Shown in pieces: positions 34,829 through 44,010 of a stretch of DNA of 64,000 bases. Where the stretch lies: NCBI GenBank assembly GCA_963749575.1, contig CAVVNM010000009.1:1-64000 (forward strand), read 5' to 3'. Origin of the DNA: JAMXLO01 sp963749575 (GTDB taxonomy: Bacteria > Pseudomonadota > Alphaproteobacteria > Acetobacterales > Acetobacteraceae). Both the position numbers and the translations under genes were made by a program. The first letter of the stretch is position 1, and every line of letters starts with the position of its first letter. Below the pieces are notes generated by a model. The model did not search any database. It was given only the letters and a program-made list of their open reading frames with translations, and was not told the DNA's origin.

Positions 34829-35095
34829 GATCTTCTCCTCCCTGCGGATAAGCCATTCGTCGAGCTTCCGACACAGATACCCCTTGTGCCTGTGAGGAGA
34901 CGTCGCCGCGCATCACTCGCGGCCTTGGCTTTCAGCTGCGCTTGCCGTGCCCTGGCCACCCGTTCGAGCAGTGCGTCGAGGCGCCGGGCAAGGCTGAAAT
35001 CCTTCGAGCCTCCATCGGGCAGTAACGGCAGGGGGTGGCTCAGGTTGCGGCCTTTCGGCGGTGGCGTTGGTACCGGCCCGACGGGAGGAGGCGTG

Positions 35096-35620
35096 ATGAG
35101 CGACCTATACAACCGCGACATCGTGACCTGGAAAGAGCCGCAAGCTGCGCTGCTGCGCCGGCGCGCGGTCGGGGAGCTGGTCAACGAGGCCGAACTGGAC
35201 GGGGAGAACATCGCCGAGGAGATCGAGAGCGTGGGTCGCGGCGATCTACACGCCGTCACGTCGTGGCTGATGCGGGAGCCACGGCATGACCTCAAGGCCG
35301 AGGGCGTGGCCGTGACCGTATCCACGAAACACGAAGCCGCTTTAGTTGGCGTCGTCAGCACTCTGCTTCTCGCAGGGTGCGTGACCAGGGCGTCTCCCGT
35401 CCCTGCTGGGAAGGACGCCTACATGATGGGTGCGGGCGGCGGCTTCTCCAGCGATGCCGATCTGCTGGCCCGGACCGTTCAGTCTGCCGGCGCGTTCTGC
35501 ACATCTCAGGGCCGCACAATCACGGTTGTGAGCACCTCCTCGACCCCTTCGCCATCACCCGCGAAAAACTCCGCGCCGCAGCGCGACGAGCGGCTTGGTG
35601 AACCTGAACCGACACGGTGA
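35096..35620 (+). CDS. Chimera: DUF29 N-terminus fused to lipoprotein paralogue
   Basis: 174 aa from ATG 35096 behind GGGAGGAG. Residues 1-65 match the start of DUF29 (LYNRDIVTWKEPQAALLRRR, NIAEEIESVGRGD). From about residue 78 the sequence is that of the lipoprotein at 31110: a hydrophobic stretch with LLLAGC, then SPVPAGKDAYMMG and DADLLARTVQSAGAFCTSQG, lacking the internal 18-residue part before the Pro/Ser tail. The lipobox is now internal, so lipidation is doubtful. A recombination product; may be expressed. Confidence 0.6.
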   Translation: MSDLYNRDIVTWKEPQAALLRRRAVGELVNEAELDGENIAEEIESVGRGDLHAVTSWLMREPRHDLKAEGVAVTVSTKHEAALVGVVSTLLLAGCVTRASPVPAGKDAYMMGAGGGFSSDADLLARTVQSAGAFCTSQGRTITVVSTSSTPSPSPAKNSAPQRDERLGEPEPTR

Positions 35621-35802
35621 ATTTCGACCTCCCTGCGCGCATCGGACCCTGCGAGTTTTGCGAGCTGGGTGTGATGGTCGCCGCTCGCTGCCCGCGTGAT
35701 CTGGATAACGTGTCGCGCGGTGCAGGGCGGCCTATGGTAGCCCGGCAGCCGGTGGCTCGGGCAGGCCGATCAACCCGCCGCGTTACCCACGGCGAGATGT
35801 AG
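35617..35802 (+). CDS. Short hypothetical protein
   Basis: 61 aa from GTG 35617, overlapping the chimeric gene stop by four bases. A CEFCELG motif and a basic tail are visible. No family recognised; the overlap copies the pattern of the 30.4-32.5 kb mini-operon and suggests real translation. Confidence 0.4.
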   Translation: MNFDLPARIGPCEFCELGVMVAARCPRDLDNVSRGAGRPMVARQPVARAGRSTRRVTHGEM

Positions 35803-35812
35803 GCGGCGTCCT

Positions 35813-36031
35813 CTAGGCCTCATTCAACCCGGCACCGCGCTTACCAAGAAATTCGACGCCCTTGGCGGTGAGCATGAAAACCGACCTGGCATGGCTCTCC
35901 GTCGGCCCCACGTAACCCCCGGAGATAAGCCGCTCCAGGTCGCGTTTCTGATCGCTGGTAAGCTTAGGCAGGTGAAACTCCCCGATGTCACAAAGCAGTG
36001 CAATTTGGGAGTTCGTCAGGTCGTCGGACAA
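35813..36031 (-). CDS. Small winged-helix-like hypothetical protein
   Basis: 72 aa. Helical SQIALLCDIGEFHLPKLTSD, then DLERLISGGYVGPTESHARS and VFMLTAKGVEFLGKRG, the strand-turn-strand and final helix of a winged-helix fold. No partner evident. Convergent with the mini-paralogue upstream. Confidence 0.6.
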   Translation of the reverse strand: MSDDLTNSQIALLCDIGEFHLPKLTSDQKRDLERLISGGYVGPTESHARSVFMLTAKGVEFLGKRGAGLNEA

Positions 36032-36291
36032 TTCTATTGTCTCCGGTTCCGCTCCTGGCCGTCGTGGCGCATGCGTTCAATGATATCGCGCAAGCTGCGG
36101 TCCCGCCATCGGGCGTGGGCCGGGCTCCCTCCCGATTGCCGGTTGGGACCACCTCACGGGCCTGGCCGCCCCTGGTGCCGCGCCCCGACCCTGCTGACGC
36201 TCTTGTCCGAGAGCATCTTCTTCTGGCGGTGATACGGTTGGGTGGTCTGCCGCCCGTTGTCGCTCAGCGATTTCTTGAGTTGGGCAGGGTT

Positions 36292-36990
36292 TTCGGCTCG
36301 GAATCCATTCTATCGAAGGAACATCTGGCGCTTGCCCAGGCGAGCCAGACCATTCAGAGCTACGGATTCGGCGATGCGCTGATTGATCAGAAGGCTCTGG
36401 TGGAAGCACTGTCCCGCTTCCTCGGCAGTGCCGGCAGCCGCTGGAAGGGTCGTCACAGGCACCTTGCGTTTCGACTGCTGCGCGGACGGCCCAGTCATGA
36501 GAAGCTTTACCTTCTCGCCGGTCCGTCCGGGTACCGCGTGCTGACCGGCTCCGCCAATCTCAGCCTCGCCGCTTTCGAGGGTCGGCAGCATGGGGTACAT
36601 GTTGTCTTCGACGGCGAGCCGGCCTGGCGGTTGTTCGACGGCTACTACCAGCGTGACTGGAAGGACAGTGTGCCGATCGAGCCCGAAGCGCTCATCGCGT
36701 CTCGCCCCGACGGTGACGCTGGCCCCCCGTGATGTGCCGCTCGCATTGGACGAAGTGCCGATCGTGCGGGTACTGAATGCCGGTGTCGCGGTGGTCGATC
36801 AACCGCCACGCCCGATGCCGGCGGTGCCACGGACGCACTGCGCCAGGCCGCATTGATTGGCGCGGATTTGAAGGATCTCGCGCTGCCGAAGGACAAGGCG
36901 GGCCGCACCGTGGTCAACCGCGTGGAGGTGACCAACAATCTGGGGCCGTACACCGTCAAGAATTGCAGGTCGGTCACTCAGCGGCGTCCT
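36292..36990 (+). pseudogene. Phospholipase-D-like protein, internal fragment
   Basis: From 36292 the frame encodes SESILSKEHLALAQASQTIQ, SYGFGDALIDQK, a catalytic HKD-type segment SHEKLYLLAGPSGYRVLTGS then ANLS, and AWRLFDGYYQRDWKDSVPIE to 36732. Continuing in other frames are LALDEVPIVRVLNAGVAVVD and LIGADLKDLALPKDKAGRTV. Together these look like the middle of a large PLD-nuclease/ATPase protein with at least two shifts. A 99-bp segment is shared with 38220-38318, which carries the authentic N-terminus. Confidence 0.55.
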
Positions 36991-37183
36991 TCGCCACCAC
37001 AGTAACCTTAGCGGTCTGCCGCAGGCGAATGCTGGTAACCTCGATGCCGATCGGATGCCCTTCCCGGTCGAACTCCACGTAGACGCCGGGAGCGACCTCC
37101 TGGTGACCATCGCTGGCGGCATCGGCCGGGCCGAACTGGACGTTCAGCACGTCGGCTTCGGGGTCGTATGTCGTGCGGATCAT
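36974..37183 (-). CDS. DUF2283 protein (possible antitoxin)
   Basis: 69 aa from ATG 37183 with GGAGCAAC upstream. DUF2283 signature: RTTYDPEADVLNVQFGPADA, GVYVEFDREGHPIGIEV. Its start overlaps the stop of the DUF4258 gene (ATGA). DUF2283 and DUF4258 often pair and have been suggested as toxin-antitoxin modules; by this view it is the antitoxin. Both genes look intact. Confidence 0.8.
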   Translation of the reverse strand: MIRTTYDPEADVLNVQFGPADAASDGHQEVAPGVYVEFDREGHPIGIEVTSIRLRQTAKVTVVAKDAAE

Positions 37184-37413
37184 GGCGTTGCTCCTCGATC
37201 CCATGTGGCGGTTACCTCGCTCCCGTCAGGTCGGTGCGCGACGCGCAACAGGCGGTTGCCGAAGGCCGGTAACGGGCCAAACGACCGCGTAAGGGTCGGA
37301 TCGGTCGGGTCGGGTGCCGTATATGTGGGGTTGGCCAGCACCTCCTCAATGTATGCCTGAGTGGTGCCCCGACCCTGCATTTCGCGCTGTATGTGGGCGC
37401 TCAGTCTCACCAC
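37180..37413 (-). CDS. DUF4258 protein (possible toxin)
   Basis: About 77 aa from GTG 37413 (or the adjacent GTG 37410). DUF4258 pattern: LSAHIQREMQGRGTTQAYIE, EVLANPTY, then NRLLRVAHRPDGSEVTATWD. The family is distantly RelE/BrnT-like in the general sense of small RNase-type toxins, but activity is unproven here. Overlaps the DUF2283 gene by four bases. Confidence 0.7.
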   Translation of the reverse strand: MVRLSAHIQREMQGRGTTQAYIEEVLANPTYTAPDPTDPTLTRSFGPLPAFGNRLLRVAHRPDGSEVTATWDRGATP

Positions 37414-37489
37414 TGGATTACCTCGTTGGCGGTCGCAGCGGGAGGCGGCAAGGGGGATGCGGATGAGCGACACGATCGATTGGCCCAAA

Positions 37490-38117
37490 TCAATCTGAGT
37501 GGGCGAGCGGCCGTTCTCCTTGTCGAGTTCGTCTCACGCTTCAGCCTGTCCACGTCATGCCGCTGTCCGCTTACCCCGGGGTGAAGCGCGTTGAGCCGTT
37601 CTAATGTGGCTACGGCACATCTTCCGTCGGCTGCGGCGAGCGTCAGCACAATCACTTCCAAGCCGACCAACGTGCCACGTGCAGGGTCACGCGCTACGCC
37701 TCCCTCGGGGGATCACCACACAACATCCGTCGATTTTGCGAGCGCGCTCTGAGCGGTCTCTGATACTAGACTAGCACAATCGGCAGGCGTAGCCGTCGCG
37801 CTTCCCCGAATAGTCCGGTTACCTCGCGATAAGGCCGGCCATAGGCGAGAGCGAGTACAGCGTCGCTGGCACGCAATCGAGCATTCGGTCCGCCAACTGA
37901 TCCCGGTCGCGTCGAGGAACGCCTTGCCCCGACACACCGATACCCAGCCCCAGCAATCCTCGTGCATAGGTGGGGTTAATTGCCAAGAAGCACTCTATTC
38001 CAATGGCCATTACGCGTCGTTCGTGCGGGCACGGTGCTCCGGGCAGCTCAGCCAGGGTCGAGCTGTCCGGGCTGACGGGCAGCCGATCCGGCTCCCGCCG
38101 TGCGAGCTGGTTTCGCC
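37490..38117. other. Gene-poor stretch
   Basis: About 630 bp. A minus-strand frame around 37819-38010 reads LAINPTYARGLLGLGIGVSG, which looks protein-like, but has no convincing start or homologue. No repeats or RNA genes seen. Confidence 0.35.
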
Positions 38118-38345
38118 ATGACGTCCCTGCCACAAACGCGTAGACAGGCAATCACCTTTTCCAGCGGCAGCGAGATGCTACTCCGCCTGGCAGATCGGCT
38201 TGCCGATGTGGAGGTGGTGTTCGGCTCGGAATCCGTCCTATCGAAAAAACATCTGGCGCTTGCCCAGGCGAGCCAGACCCTTCAGAGCTACGGATTCGGC
38301 GACGCGCTGATCGATCAGCCTTGGTCCGCACAGAGCCAATCATGA
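38118..38345 (+). pseudogene. Phospholipase-D-like protein, N-terminal fragment
   Basis: Starts MTSLPQTRRQAITFSSGSEM, then LLRLADRLADVEVVFGSESV and ALAQASQTLQSYGFGDALID before breaking off at 38318 into unrelated codons. The 99 bp from 38220 repeat 36292-36390 with few differences. This piece carries the true N-terminus, the other the middle part. Both are relics of one gene family. Confidence 0.55.
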
Positions 38346-38462
38346 TCTTTTTTTCCGCGGACACCGATAATTGTGCTGGCCTCACTCAATGACAATGGTA
38401 TGCCTGTTGCGGTCCAGCTTTTCGATGAGCGCGTTTGACGCCCAATGCCAGAGAGGTGCCGC

Positions 38463-38690
38463 ATGAGCGATTTCCGAGGTGCCGCTCGCGAGACGGCCGG
38501 CCGGGTACAGGAAAAAGTGGGCGATTTGACCGGCGACGCTAAGACGCAGGCGGAAGGGCTATACAACCAGGCCGCCGGGCAGGCGCAGCAGCAGGTTGCT
38601 CGCCTCGGCGACGTGATCAAGGAACAGCCCATCGCCGCCGTAGTGGTCGCAGTCGCCATTGGTTATCTGCTGGGACGTCTCACCTCGTGA
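38463..38690 (+). CDS. CsbD-like protein with membrane tail
   Basis: 75 aa behind AGAGG. First half is CsbD-like (RGAARETAGRVQEKVGDLTG, DAKTQAEGLYNQAAG); second half ends in a glycine-zipper membrane helix as in DUF883/ElaB proteins (KEQPIAAVVVAVAIGYLLGR). The combination suggests a membrane-tethered version of CsbD, perhaps anchoring to ribosomes or envelope as proposed for ElaB-type proteins. Confidence 0.75.
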   Translation: MSDFRGAARETAGRVQEKVGDLTGDAKTQAEGLYNQAAGQAQQQVARLGDVIKEQPIAAVVVAVAIGYLLGRLTS

Positions 38691-39075
38691 CAGATCGTCC
38701 CGCTGCGTCACGGTGACACGGTGCTCATGTCGCGAAGGTAGCGAGCCAGGTTGGGGCCAGAACTTGATCAGGCTGTCAGGCCATCCGGTCAAGCGGCCAC
38801 AACCAGAGATCTCCACGGGACAGCTTCACGTGAACTCACACTACCGCGCGGTCGTCTCGATTATCGAAGTCACCGCGGCATCCGCCAATCCGCAGCGCAT
38901 GGGCCAGCTCAATCAGTGCCGACCGTCAGGGCGGGGAAATTCGCCTGTCGGTTGCAGACCAATCAAGCATCAGCTACTGTTGTGCTATGTCGCGTTGGCT
39001 ACTGATTGAGGGGATCGCGACGCGGACGGCCGCGGCTCAACGAGAACTGACCCCGAACCAATCGGAGGAAAACCG

Positions 39076-39330
39076 ATGTCAATCATAGCGTGGCTGATCC
39101 TCGGCCTCATTGCAGGGTTCATCGCCAGCCGGATCGTCAACAAGGCGGGCGAAGGCGTCATCCTCGACATCGTCCTCGGTATAATTGGCGCGCTCGTAGG
39201 CGGCTTCCTATTTTCCGCATTTGGCGCCAGCGGTGTCACCGGACTCAACATCTATAGCCTGCTTGTCGCCGTCATTGGCGCGATCGTCGTGCTGGTGATT
39301 TACCACGCCATCGTCCGCCGAACCGCCTGA
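39076..39330 (+). CDS. GlsB/YeaQ/YmgE-family stress membrane protein
   Basis: 84 aa behind GGAGG. Three short hydrophobic helices with the Gly-rich family pattern (WLILGLIAGFIASRIVNKAG, DIVLGIIGALVGGFLFSAFG) and a C-terminal VVLVIYHAIVRR. Members are transglycosylase-associated or general-stress inner-membrane proteins induced by acid or osmotic stress. Followed by a stem-loop. Confidence 0.9.
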   Translation: MSIIAWLILGLIAGFIASRIVNKAGEGVILDIVLGIIGALVGGFLFSAFGASGVTGLNIYSLLVAVIGAIVVLVIYHAIVRRTA

Positions 39331-39331
39331 G

Positions 39332-39356
39332 CACGCCAATACCTCTTGTTGGCGTG
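39332..39356 (+). terminator. Stem-loop after the GlsB-like gene
   Basis: CACGCCAA (39332-39339) pairs with TTGGCGTG (39349-39356) around a nine-base loop, directly after the stop codon. No T-tract. Confidence 0.5.
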
Positions 39357-39412
39357 AGAACGATCGGGAGAATCAGCGCTATACTGGTCGATCATAACGA
39401 GAGACGGGTCTC

Positions 39413-39826
39413 ATGAGGAATTTTCTGCTTACGGTCTGTCTGATGGGCTTCGGACTTCCCGCACTCGCCCAGGCTCCGGCGACAGTGACGGCAACGTGTA
39501 AGGACGGCACCTCCTTCAGCGGCTCGACACGGAGTGGCGCCTGCCGTGGCCATGGCGGTGTCCAGAGCTGGGATACTGGTAGCGCCGCACCGGCCGCTAC
39601 AACGCCGGCGCCCGCTGCGTCAAAGCCGTCAGGCACCCAATCGCCGACATCCACTACTGCGGCCGCGGGCGGCGGCGCCGGCCAAGTGTGGGTCAACACC
39701 GCATCCAAGGTCTATCATTGTCCGAGCGATCCCTACTACGGGAACACGAAGGCGGGTGCGTACATGACCGAGGCGGCTGCCAAATCGGCTGGCGACCGTC
39801 CATCGCATGGCAAGGCCTGCTTTTGA
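39413..39826 (+). CDS. Secreted DUF3761-type protein
   Basis: 137 aa with a signal peptide (RNFLLTVCLMGFGLPALA). The mature N-terminal part ATCKDGTSFSGSTRSGACRG then HGGVQSW is the DUF3761 motif with two Cys; a Pro/Thr/Ala linker follows, and the C-terminal part is VWVNTASKVYHCPSDPYYGN with a final Cys near the end, a second small domain seen in periplasmic proteins. Function unknown. Confidence 0.75.
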   Translation: MRNFLLTVCLMGFGLPALAQAPATVTATCKDGTSFSGSTRSGACRGHGGVQSWDTGSAAPAATTPAPAASKPSGTQSPTSTTAAAGGGAGQVWVNTASKVYHCPSDPYYGNTKAGAYMTEAAAKSAGDRPSHGKACF

Positions 39827-40068
39827 TATCTCCTTGATAGCCTCTGGTTAAATGCAGACGAAAGTCGAGCTGCTTGCATGGCCACAGCGCTGGTCAAGCA
39901 CGTGGTGGTCAGCATATTCTGCGACTCCCTTTCCGCTCCATCGCCAGGTGCAGGTGCGGAAGCGCCAGGGCATCACGCCGGACCGTTAAACGCGGAGCAC
40001 CTGGGCGGGAATGCCCGTGTGCCCACCGCTCCTTTGCCCCCGGAACAGTGGATCCCTGGTCGCGACGT
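39827..40068. other. Intergenic stretch with a doubtful short ORF
   Basis: A plus-strand ATG at 39878 opens a 64-codon frame (starting MATALVKHVVVSIF) ending at 40072. It has no ribosome binding site or family resemblance and is treated as chance. Confidence 0.3.
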
Positions 40069-41733
40069 TTAGGGAATAACGCGTAGCCGGAGCGTGGTGC
40101 CGAATTGCGGGGCGGGAACCGATACAATGCCATTTGCCGGTTCCTGGACGTTGCGGTAGCGGTAAACTCGCACCCTCAAGTCCGGGGGCACCGGAGCAAA
40201 ATTTCCCGTGATCGGAAATTCCCCCAGAAGGTCGAACTCAGGGCCCTCCACAATCTTTCGTAGGAGGGCGAATTGTGCCACGTGTAGATTGTCATCGCTC
40301 TCGATCGCGAGCACTGCGACCCCGTACCGGTCAAGCTGCGCGAGAATATCGGTGCGGCTTTCGGCGAAAGAGACCATCCCGTATTCAGGGTGAATTGAGA
40401 AATTCACCAGCATCTTGTCTGCTCTGAGCGTGATGCTGCGCCGCCAAGGATCCAGTCGCCGCCTCGCGAAGATAAACTCCCCGTCGAAGCGACAGCAGTA
40501 AAGCACCGGCCGGTCGCCTGCCTCGCTCTGGACGAATTGAGCTAGCGCTCGGAAATCGGAAATAGCGGGCAGTTTGGTTGTGTAGCTTCGCCACCCACTC
40601 CAGGTGATCAGGCCAATCAGGACGAATAAGGCAGTGTGCCGAACCAAGGCCTTCGCATTGTTCAACAGCCCGAGGCTGCGTGCCGCCAGTAGCGAGATCG
40701 CCGGGACCACGTAGGTCGCATAACGAAGCGCGTCCTGGTGGTCGGCAGACGTAACCGTGAACGCGACATACCAAAGCGCCGCCCAGACGAGGATGATCAC
40801 GTCTGCCGGCCCTCTTCGTCTTACCACCTCGACGCAACCGATCAGCGCGAGCGTGATGGTTGGCCATTCGAAGCTATCGAGGAGAACCCTGGGATAGAGG
40901 AGCCAGCGTTCGACCGAGAAGCGCGCCGGGGCCCCTGCAACTTCGGAGACGTTGCCGAGGCGTTCAGCGATTCCGACTGAACCAAGTGTCGAGGCATGTA
41001 CAATCAATATGGCAAGTGCGACAAAGGTGAGCAGATAGACTGGCAGGCTTGTCCGGGACCACAGCAGATCTCTTCGGCCGGCTAACATCGGGTAGAGCAC
41101 AAAGACGGGTAGGATAAAAAGGCTTGTCTGTTTGGTCAGCAGCATAACCGCGATAAGCAAGCCCAGAATGACAGCGCGCCAGATGCTTTGCCGATCAAGG
41201 TAACGAGCGAGATAGAACAGCGTACAGTTAATCAACGCGACCACCGGGATCTCAAGCATGATTGCCGTGGTCCAGGAATGGACGGCCGCATTGGTTACGA
41301 AGATGAGCGCAGAGAGGACGGCTGTCGGCCGCCCCCAAACTCTCGATGTCCAAAAATACCAGGCCGTAAGCCCGACAATAGCAAAGCTAAGAACTAAAAG
41401 ACGGATAAAGATCGGATCGAGACCACCCACAAGCAATACGAGGCCGGCGATTGCTGAGAACATCGGCGGACTCCAGCTCAGGGAGAGTGCTGGAAATCTC
41501 ACGAAGTATTCGACAACATATTGGTAAATATGCGAAAATGGTAGGTCGTAATAAAAGTCGGCGAAGAATACGCCATCCATCATGTGTCGCGGTTCGTCAT
41601 ACCCGCCAAACGTTCCACGACCCACTCCATCGTAACTCAGGACAATCAGCACCGAGCTAAGCAGCAGAACGGCCACCGTATCGGCCAAGATTCCGAGCAG
41701 CCTCCCGGGATCGACCGACGCCCCTTTGTTCAC
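40069..41733 (-). CDS. Glycosyltransferase family 39-like (ArnT/PMT-type) membrane enzyme
   Basis: 554 aa, with about ten membrane helices in the first 370 residues and a periplasmic C-terminal domain. The first loop has YDEPRHMMDG with the Asp-Glu pair expected of GT39/GT-C enzymes, followed by SWSPPMFSAIAGLVLLVGG. It probably transfers sugar from a polyprenyl-phosphate donor to a periplasmic acceptor. The start is the GTG at 41733, preceded by GGAGG four bases upstream, rather than the ATG at 41754. Single-gene unit. Confidence 0.8.
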   Translation of the reverse strand: MNKGASVDPGRLLGILADTVAVLLLSSVLIVLSYDGVGRGTFGGYDEPRHMMDGVFFADFYYDLPFSHIYQYVVEYFVRFPALSLSWSPPMFSAIAGLVLLVGGLDPIFIRLLVLSFAIVGLTAWYFWTSRVWGRPTAVLSALIFVTNAAVHSWTTAIMLEIPVVALINCTLFYLARYLDRQSIWRAVILGLLIAVMLLTKQTSLFILPVFVLYPMLAGRRDLLWSRTSLPVYLLTFVALAILIVHASTLGSVGIAERLGNVSEVAGAPARFSVERWLLYPRVLLDSFEWPTITLALIGCVEVVRRRGPADVIILVWAALWYVAFTVTSADHQDALRYATYVVPAISLLAARSLGLLNNAKALVRHTALFVLIGLITWSGWRSYTTKLPAISDFRALAQFVQSEAGDRPVLYCCRFDGEFIFARRRLDPWRRSITLRADKMLVNFSIHPEYGMVSFAESRTDILAQLDRYGVAVLAIESDDNLHVAQFALLRKIVEGPEFDLLGEFPITGNFAPVPPDLRVRVYRYRNVQEPANGIVSVPAPQFGTTLRLRVIP

Positions 41734-41754
41734 TATGCCTCCAGGAATTGACAT

Positions 41755-42492
41755 ATATCAGATTTATGTTGCATGTTAGGAGAGTTCTGCTTGGCGGCAG
41801 GCTCACCTCGCACGAAACGGCACTGCTGGTAAACGCTTGGCGAGGACGAGGGACCGACGGCGACTCACCTCACCCAGGAATGCTCCTGAGCGGGCCGGCA
41901 TTGCCTCACTGGCCTGATCTATTCGTGAGCCAGTTTCTTTTGGGTTGGCCTAAACGATGACAATGCGCGTCCACCCCGCGCCGGTGCGCGATTTTCAGTG
42001 CTTGTGCTGACGGTGTTGGAAGTTGCTGAGCTCGGGCGGTTCAGGGGCACGCGCCCCGGCGGTCACGGTCCAGCGGGTTGCAGGCTGTGAGCGATGCTTC
42101 GGAACAGATCTATTCGGGTGCCGGCGCCGATAATGGTAGCCGCATCGGCCTAGCCTATCTCGACGAAGGCAACACGGAGGTTCCTTGCTCGAATGCCAGA
42201 TAAGCCTGTCGGGTGGCAACCGCCTTTGAGCCCGGCAGGATGGTTCACAAGCTACCTGACCGCCGCCGATGGCACACGAGCAACTGTAAGATCGCCGACA
42301 GCAGTCTGCGCCGCAGAGGCCATGTTGTACGCAGCAACTACGTGCTCCGTTCGGGACTTGGGTACGCCCCGATCATCGGCCGGACAGCGACCCGAGGAGC
42401 AATTCCATGAGGCCGATCATCCCTGCGCTCGGTGGTGCCGGATGAGATCTTTGGGTCCACACGCCGCTACGACCTGACCCAGGTCACCTATT
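41755..42492. other. Gene-poor stretch
   Basis: About 740 bp between a divergently oriented glycosyltransferase start and the MFS stop. Only short, low-quality open frames; no repeats, RNAs or recognisable fragments. Confidence 0.4.
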
Positions 42493-44010
42493 TCACTCTC
42501 CTGGGTGTCCCGGTGCAGGGTCGCCGCTTCCTGTTGCCATCGGAACCTTCTCGACCCGTATCCACCCAAGCCAGGACGGTACGCGTCCCACTCGCACCAG
42601 GCCAGCGACACTCGAAAGCCCACGCACCGCGTCCCGTGTCTCCAACAAGAGGTCGCGCATGAGCAGAGGGTTGATTGCTCGAGCGGCTTCCTGCACCAGC
42701 GTCAGCCGATGCAGCGACACTAGTCCAAGCAGGAATGCAAGACCGAAGCAGAACGTCCACGCGTGGAGGTTCAGTATCTGCAGCGTCACTGCGTCCACGC
42801 CGCCCTTCCAGGTGAAGTCGAGTGTCAGCTCGTGCGCAGCAAAGAAGTCCGCGCACAGACCTCCGGTTATCGGCCCCAGCGCAGCGCAGGTCGCGCTGAC
42901 GACACTGCTGGCAGCCAGGAAGGCGGTGGCCTGGCCTGCGGGCGAGAGCTTCATGGCGATATTACCCGTGGCCAGCGCCACCCCGGCGGTCGCGACGCCC
43001 ATCAAGACGTGGATTGCAAGCAGTAGATAGAAGACGATTGGCGTGATCCATGGTAACCCCGTCAACGTCCATCCCATGGTGCACAGCAGGTACAATGGCG
43101 CAGAATACCATAGGACGGCCTTATTGCTGAACCGATCTATCAAGTTCCCCCACAATCCGACGGCAGCAAGGTTGCTGAGCTGGCTGGCCGTGGTGAGAAT
43201 GACCACATAGGTCATCGAATAGCCGAGCGACTTCAACATGTACACCGCGAAGAAGGGCGCGGCTAAATTGGCCGCAAAGCTCCAGCTCGAGAGGAAGACG
43301 ATCAGCCTGCGAAAGTTCGTGTCGCGGAAGGGCGCGATCAGCATGGCCAGCGGGTGAGTGGGGGACCTTTCCCTCGACATGGGCTGATCGGGTGTGATGG
43401 ATAGAAGCCGGACCCCCAGAAAGCCGATCGCGGCGCTGAGCAGGAAGAGCCCCATGTAAGCGACGATTGCATGGCTTGGCGTGAATTGCTTCCAGCGATC
43501 GATCAAAATGCCGCTCAGTAGCGCGAGCGTCATTGCGACCGCCGTGTTCGCCGCGGCGCGGCGGCCGAAGAAGCGCCCGTACGACTCTTCCGGAACGAGG
43601 TCGCGCATCCAGGAATTCCAGGCGCAGCCCGCGACCGCTGCCGAGGCCTGCCAGATTGCGATCGAAGCGATCAGCACGATCACGCCGACAGATCCGCCAA
43701 GCAATGGCGCGGCGGACGCGGCGATCAGGAAGGCGCGGCCAATTCCCGCTGCCCAGACACAGATGGCACGCCGCCGTCGTAGCCGCTCCACCAGCACGAC
43801 TGCCGGGAATTGCAGGAATTGGACCGCTGAGGGGACCGCGGCAAGGATGCCGATCTCAAGATTGCTCGCCCCGAGCGCTACCGCGAAGCCGGTGAGGAAG
43901 ACGCCTGTCGCCAAAGTGCCCATCGCCTCGCTGGCGAGTGCATCGTAGAGCAGGAGTCGGAAGGTCCGCTTGATAGCCGGGGCGTTTGGTTCGGCCGGCA
44001 TGGCGGTCAT
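42493..44010 (-). CDS. MFS transporter
   Basis: 505 aa from ATG 44010 (an ATG at 44034 is also possible). Twelve membrane helices; the loop between helices 2 and 3 (LVERLRRRRAICVWAAGIGR) and PEESYGRFFGRRAAANTAVA fit an MFS fold. A longer hydrophilic C-terminus follows. Substrate unknown; the GRFFGRR pattern occurs in MFS proteins annotated as sugar or drug transporters. Isolated, on the minus strand. Confidence 0.8.
   Translation of the reverse strand: MTAMPAEPNAPAIKRTFRLLLYDALASEAMGTLATGVFLTGFAVALGASNLEIGILAAVPSAVQFLQFPAVVLVERLRRRRAICVWAAGIGRAFLIAASAAPLLGGSVGVIVLIASIAIWQASAAVAGCAWNSWMRDLVPEESYGRFFGRRAAANTAVAMTLALLSGILIDRWKQFTPSHAIVAYMGLFLLSAAIGFLGVRLLSITPDQPMSRERSPTHPLAMLIAPFRDTNFRRLIVFLSSWSFAANLAAPFFAVYMLKSLGYSMTYVVILTTASQLSNLAAVGLWGNLIDRFSNKAVLWYSAPLYLLCTMGWTLTGLPWITPIVFYLLLAIHVLMGVATAGVALATGNIAMKLSPAGQATAFLAASSVVSATCAALGPITGGLCADFFAAHELTLDFTWKGGVDAVTLQILNLHAWTFCFGLAFLLGLVSLHRLTLVQEAARAINPLLMRDLLLETRDAVRGLSSVAGLVRVGRVPSWLGWIRVEKVPMATGSGDPAPGHPGE

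Noticed and set aside
37819..38151. Minus-strand frame with LAINPTYARGLLGLGIGVSG
   Set aside because: Protein-like in part, but no start signal or family; possibly a gene relic, not supportable.
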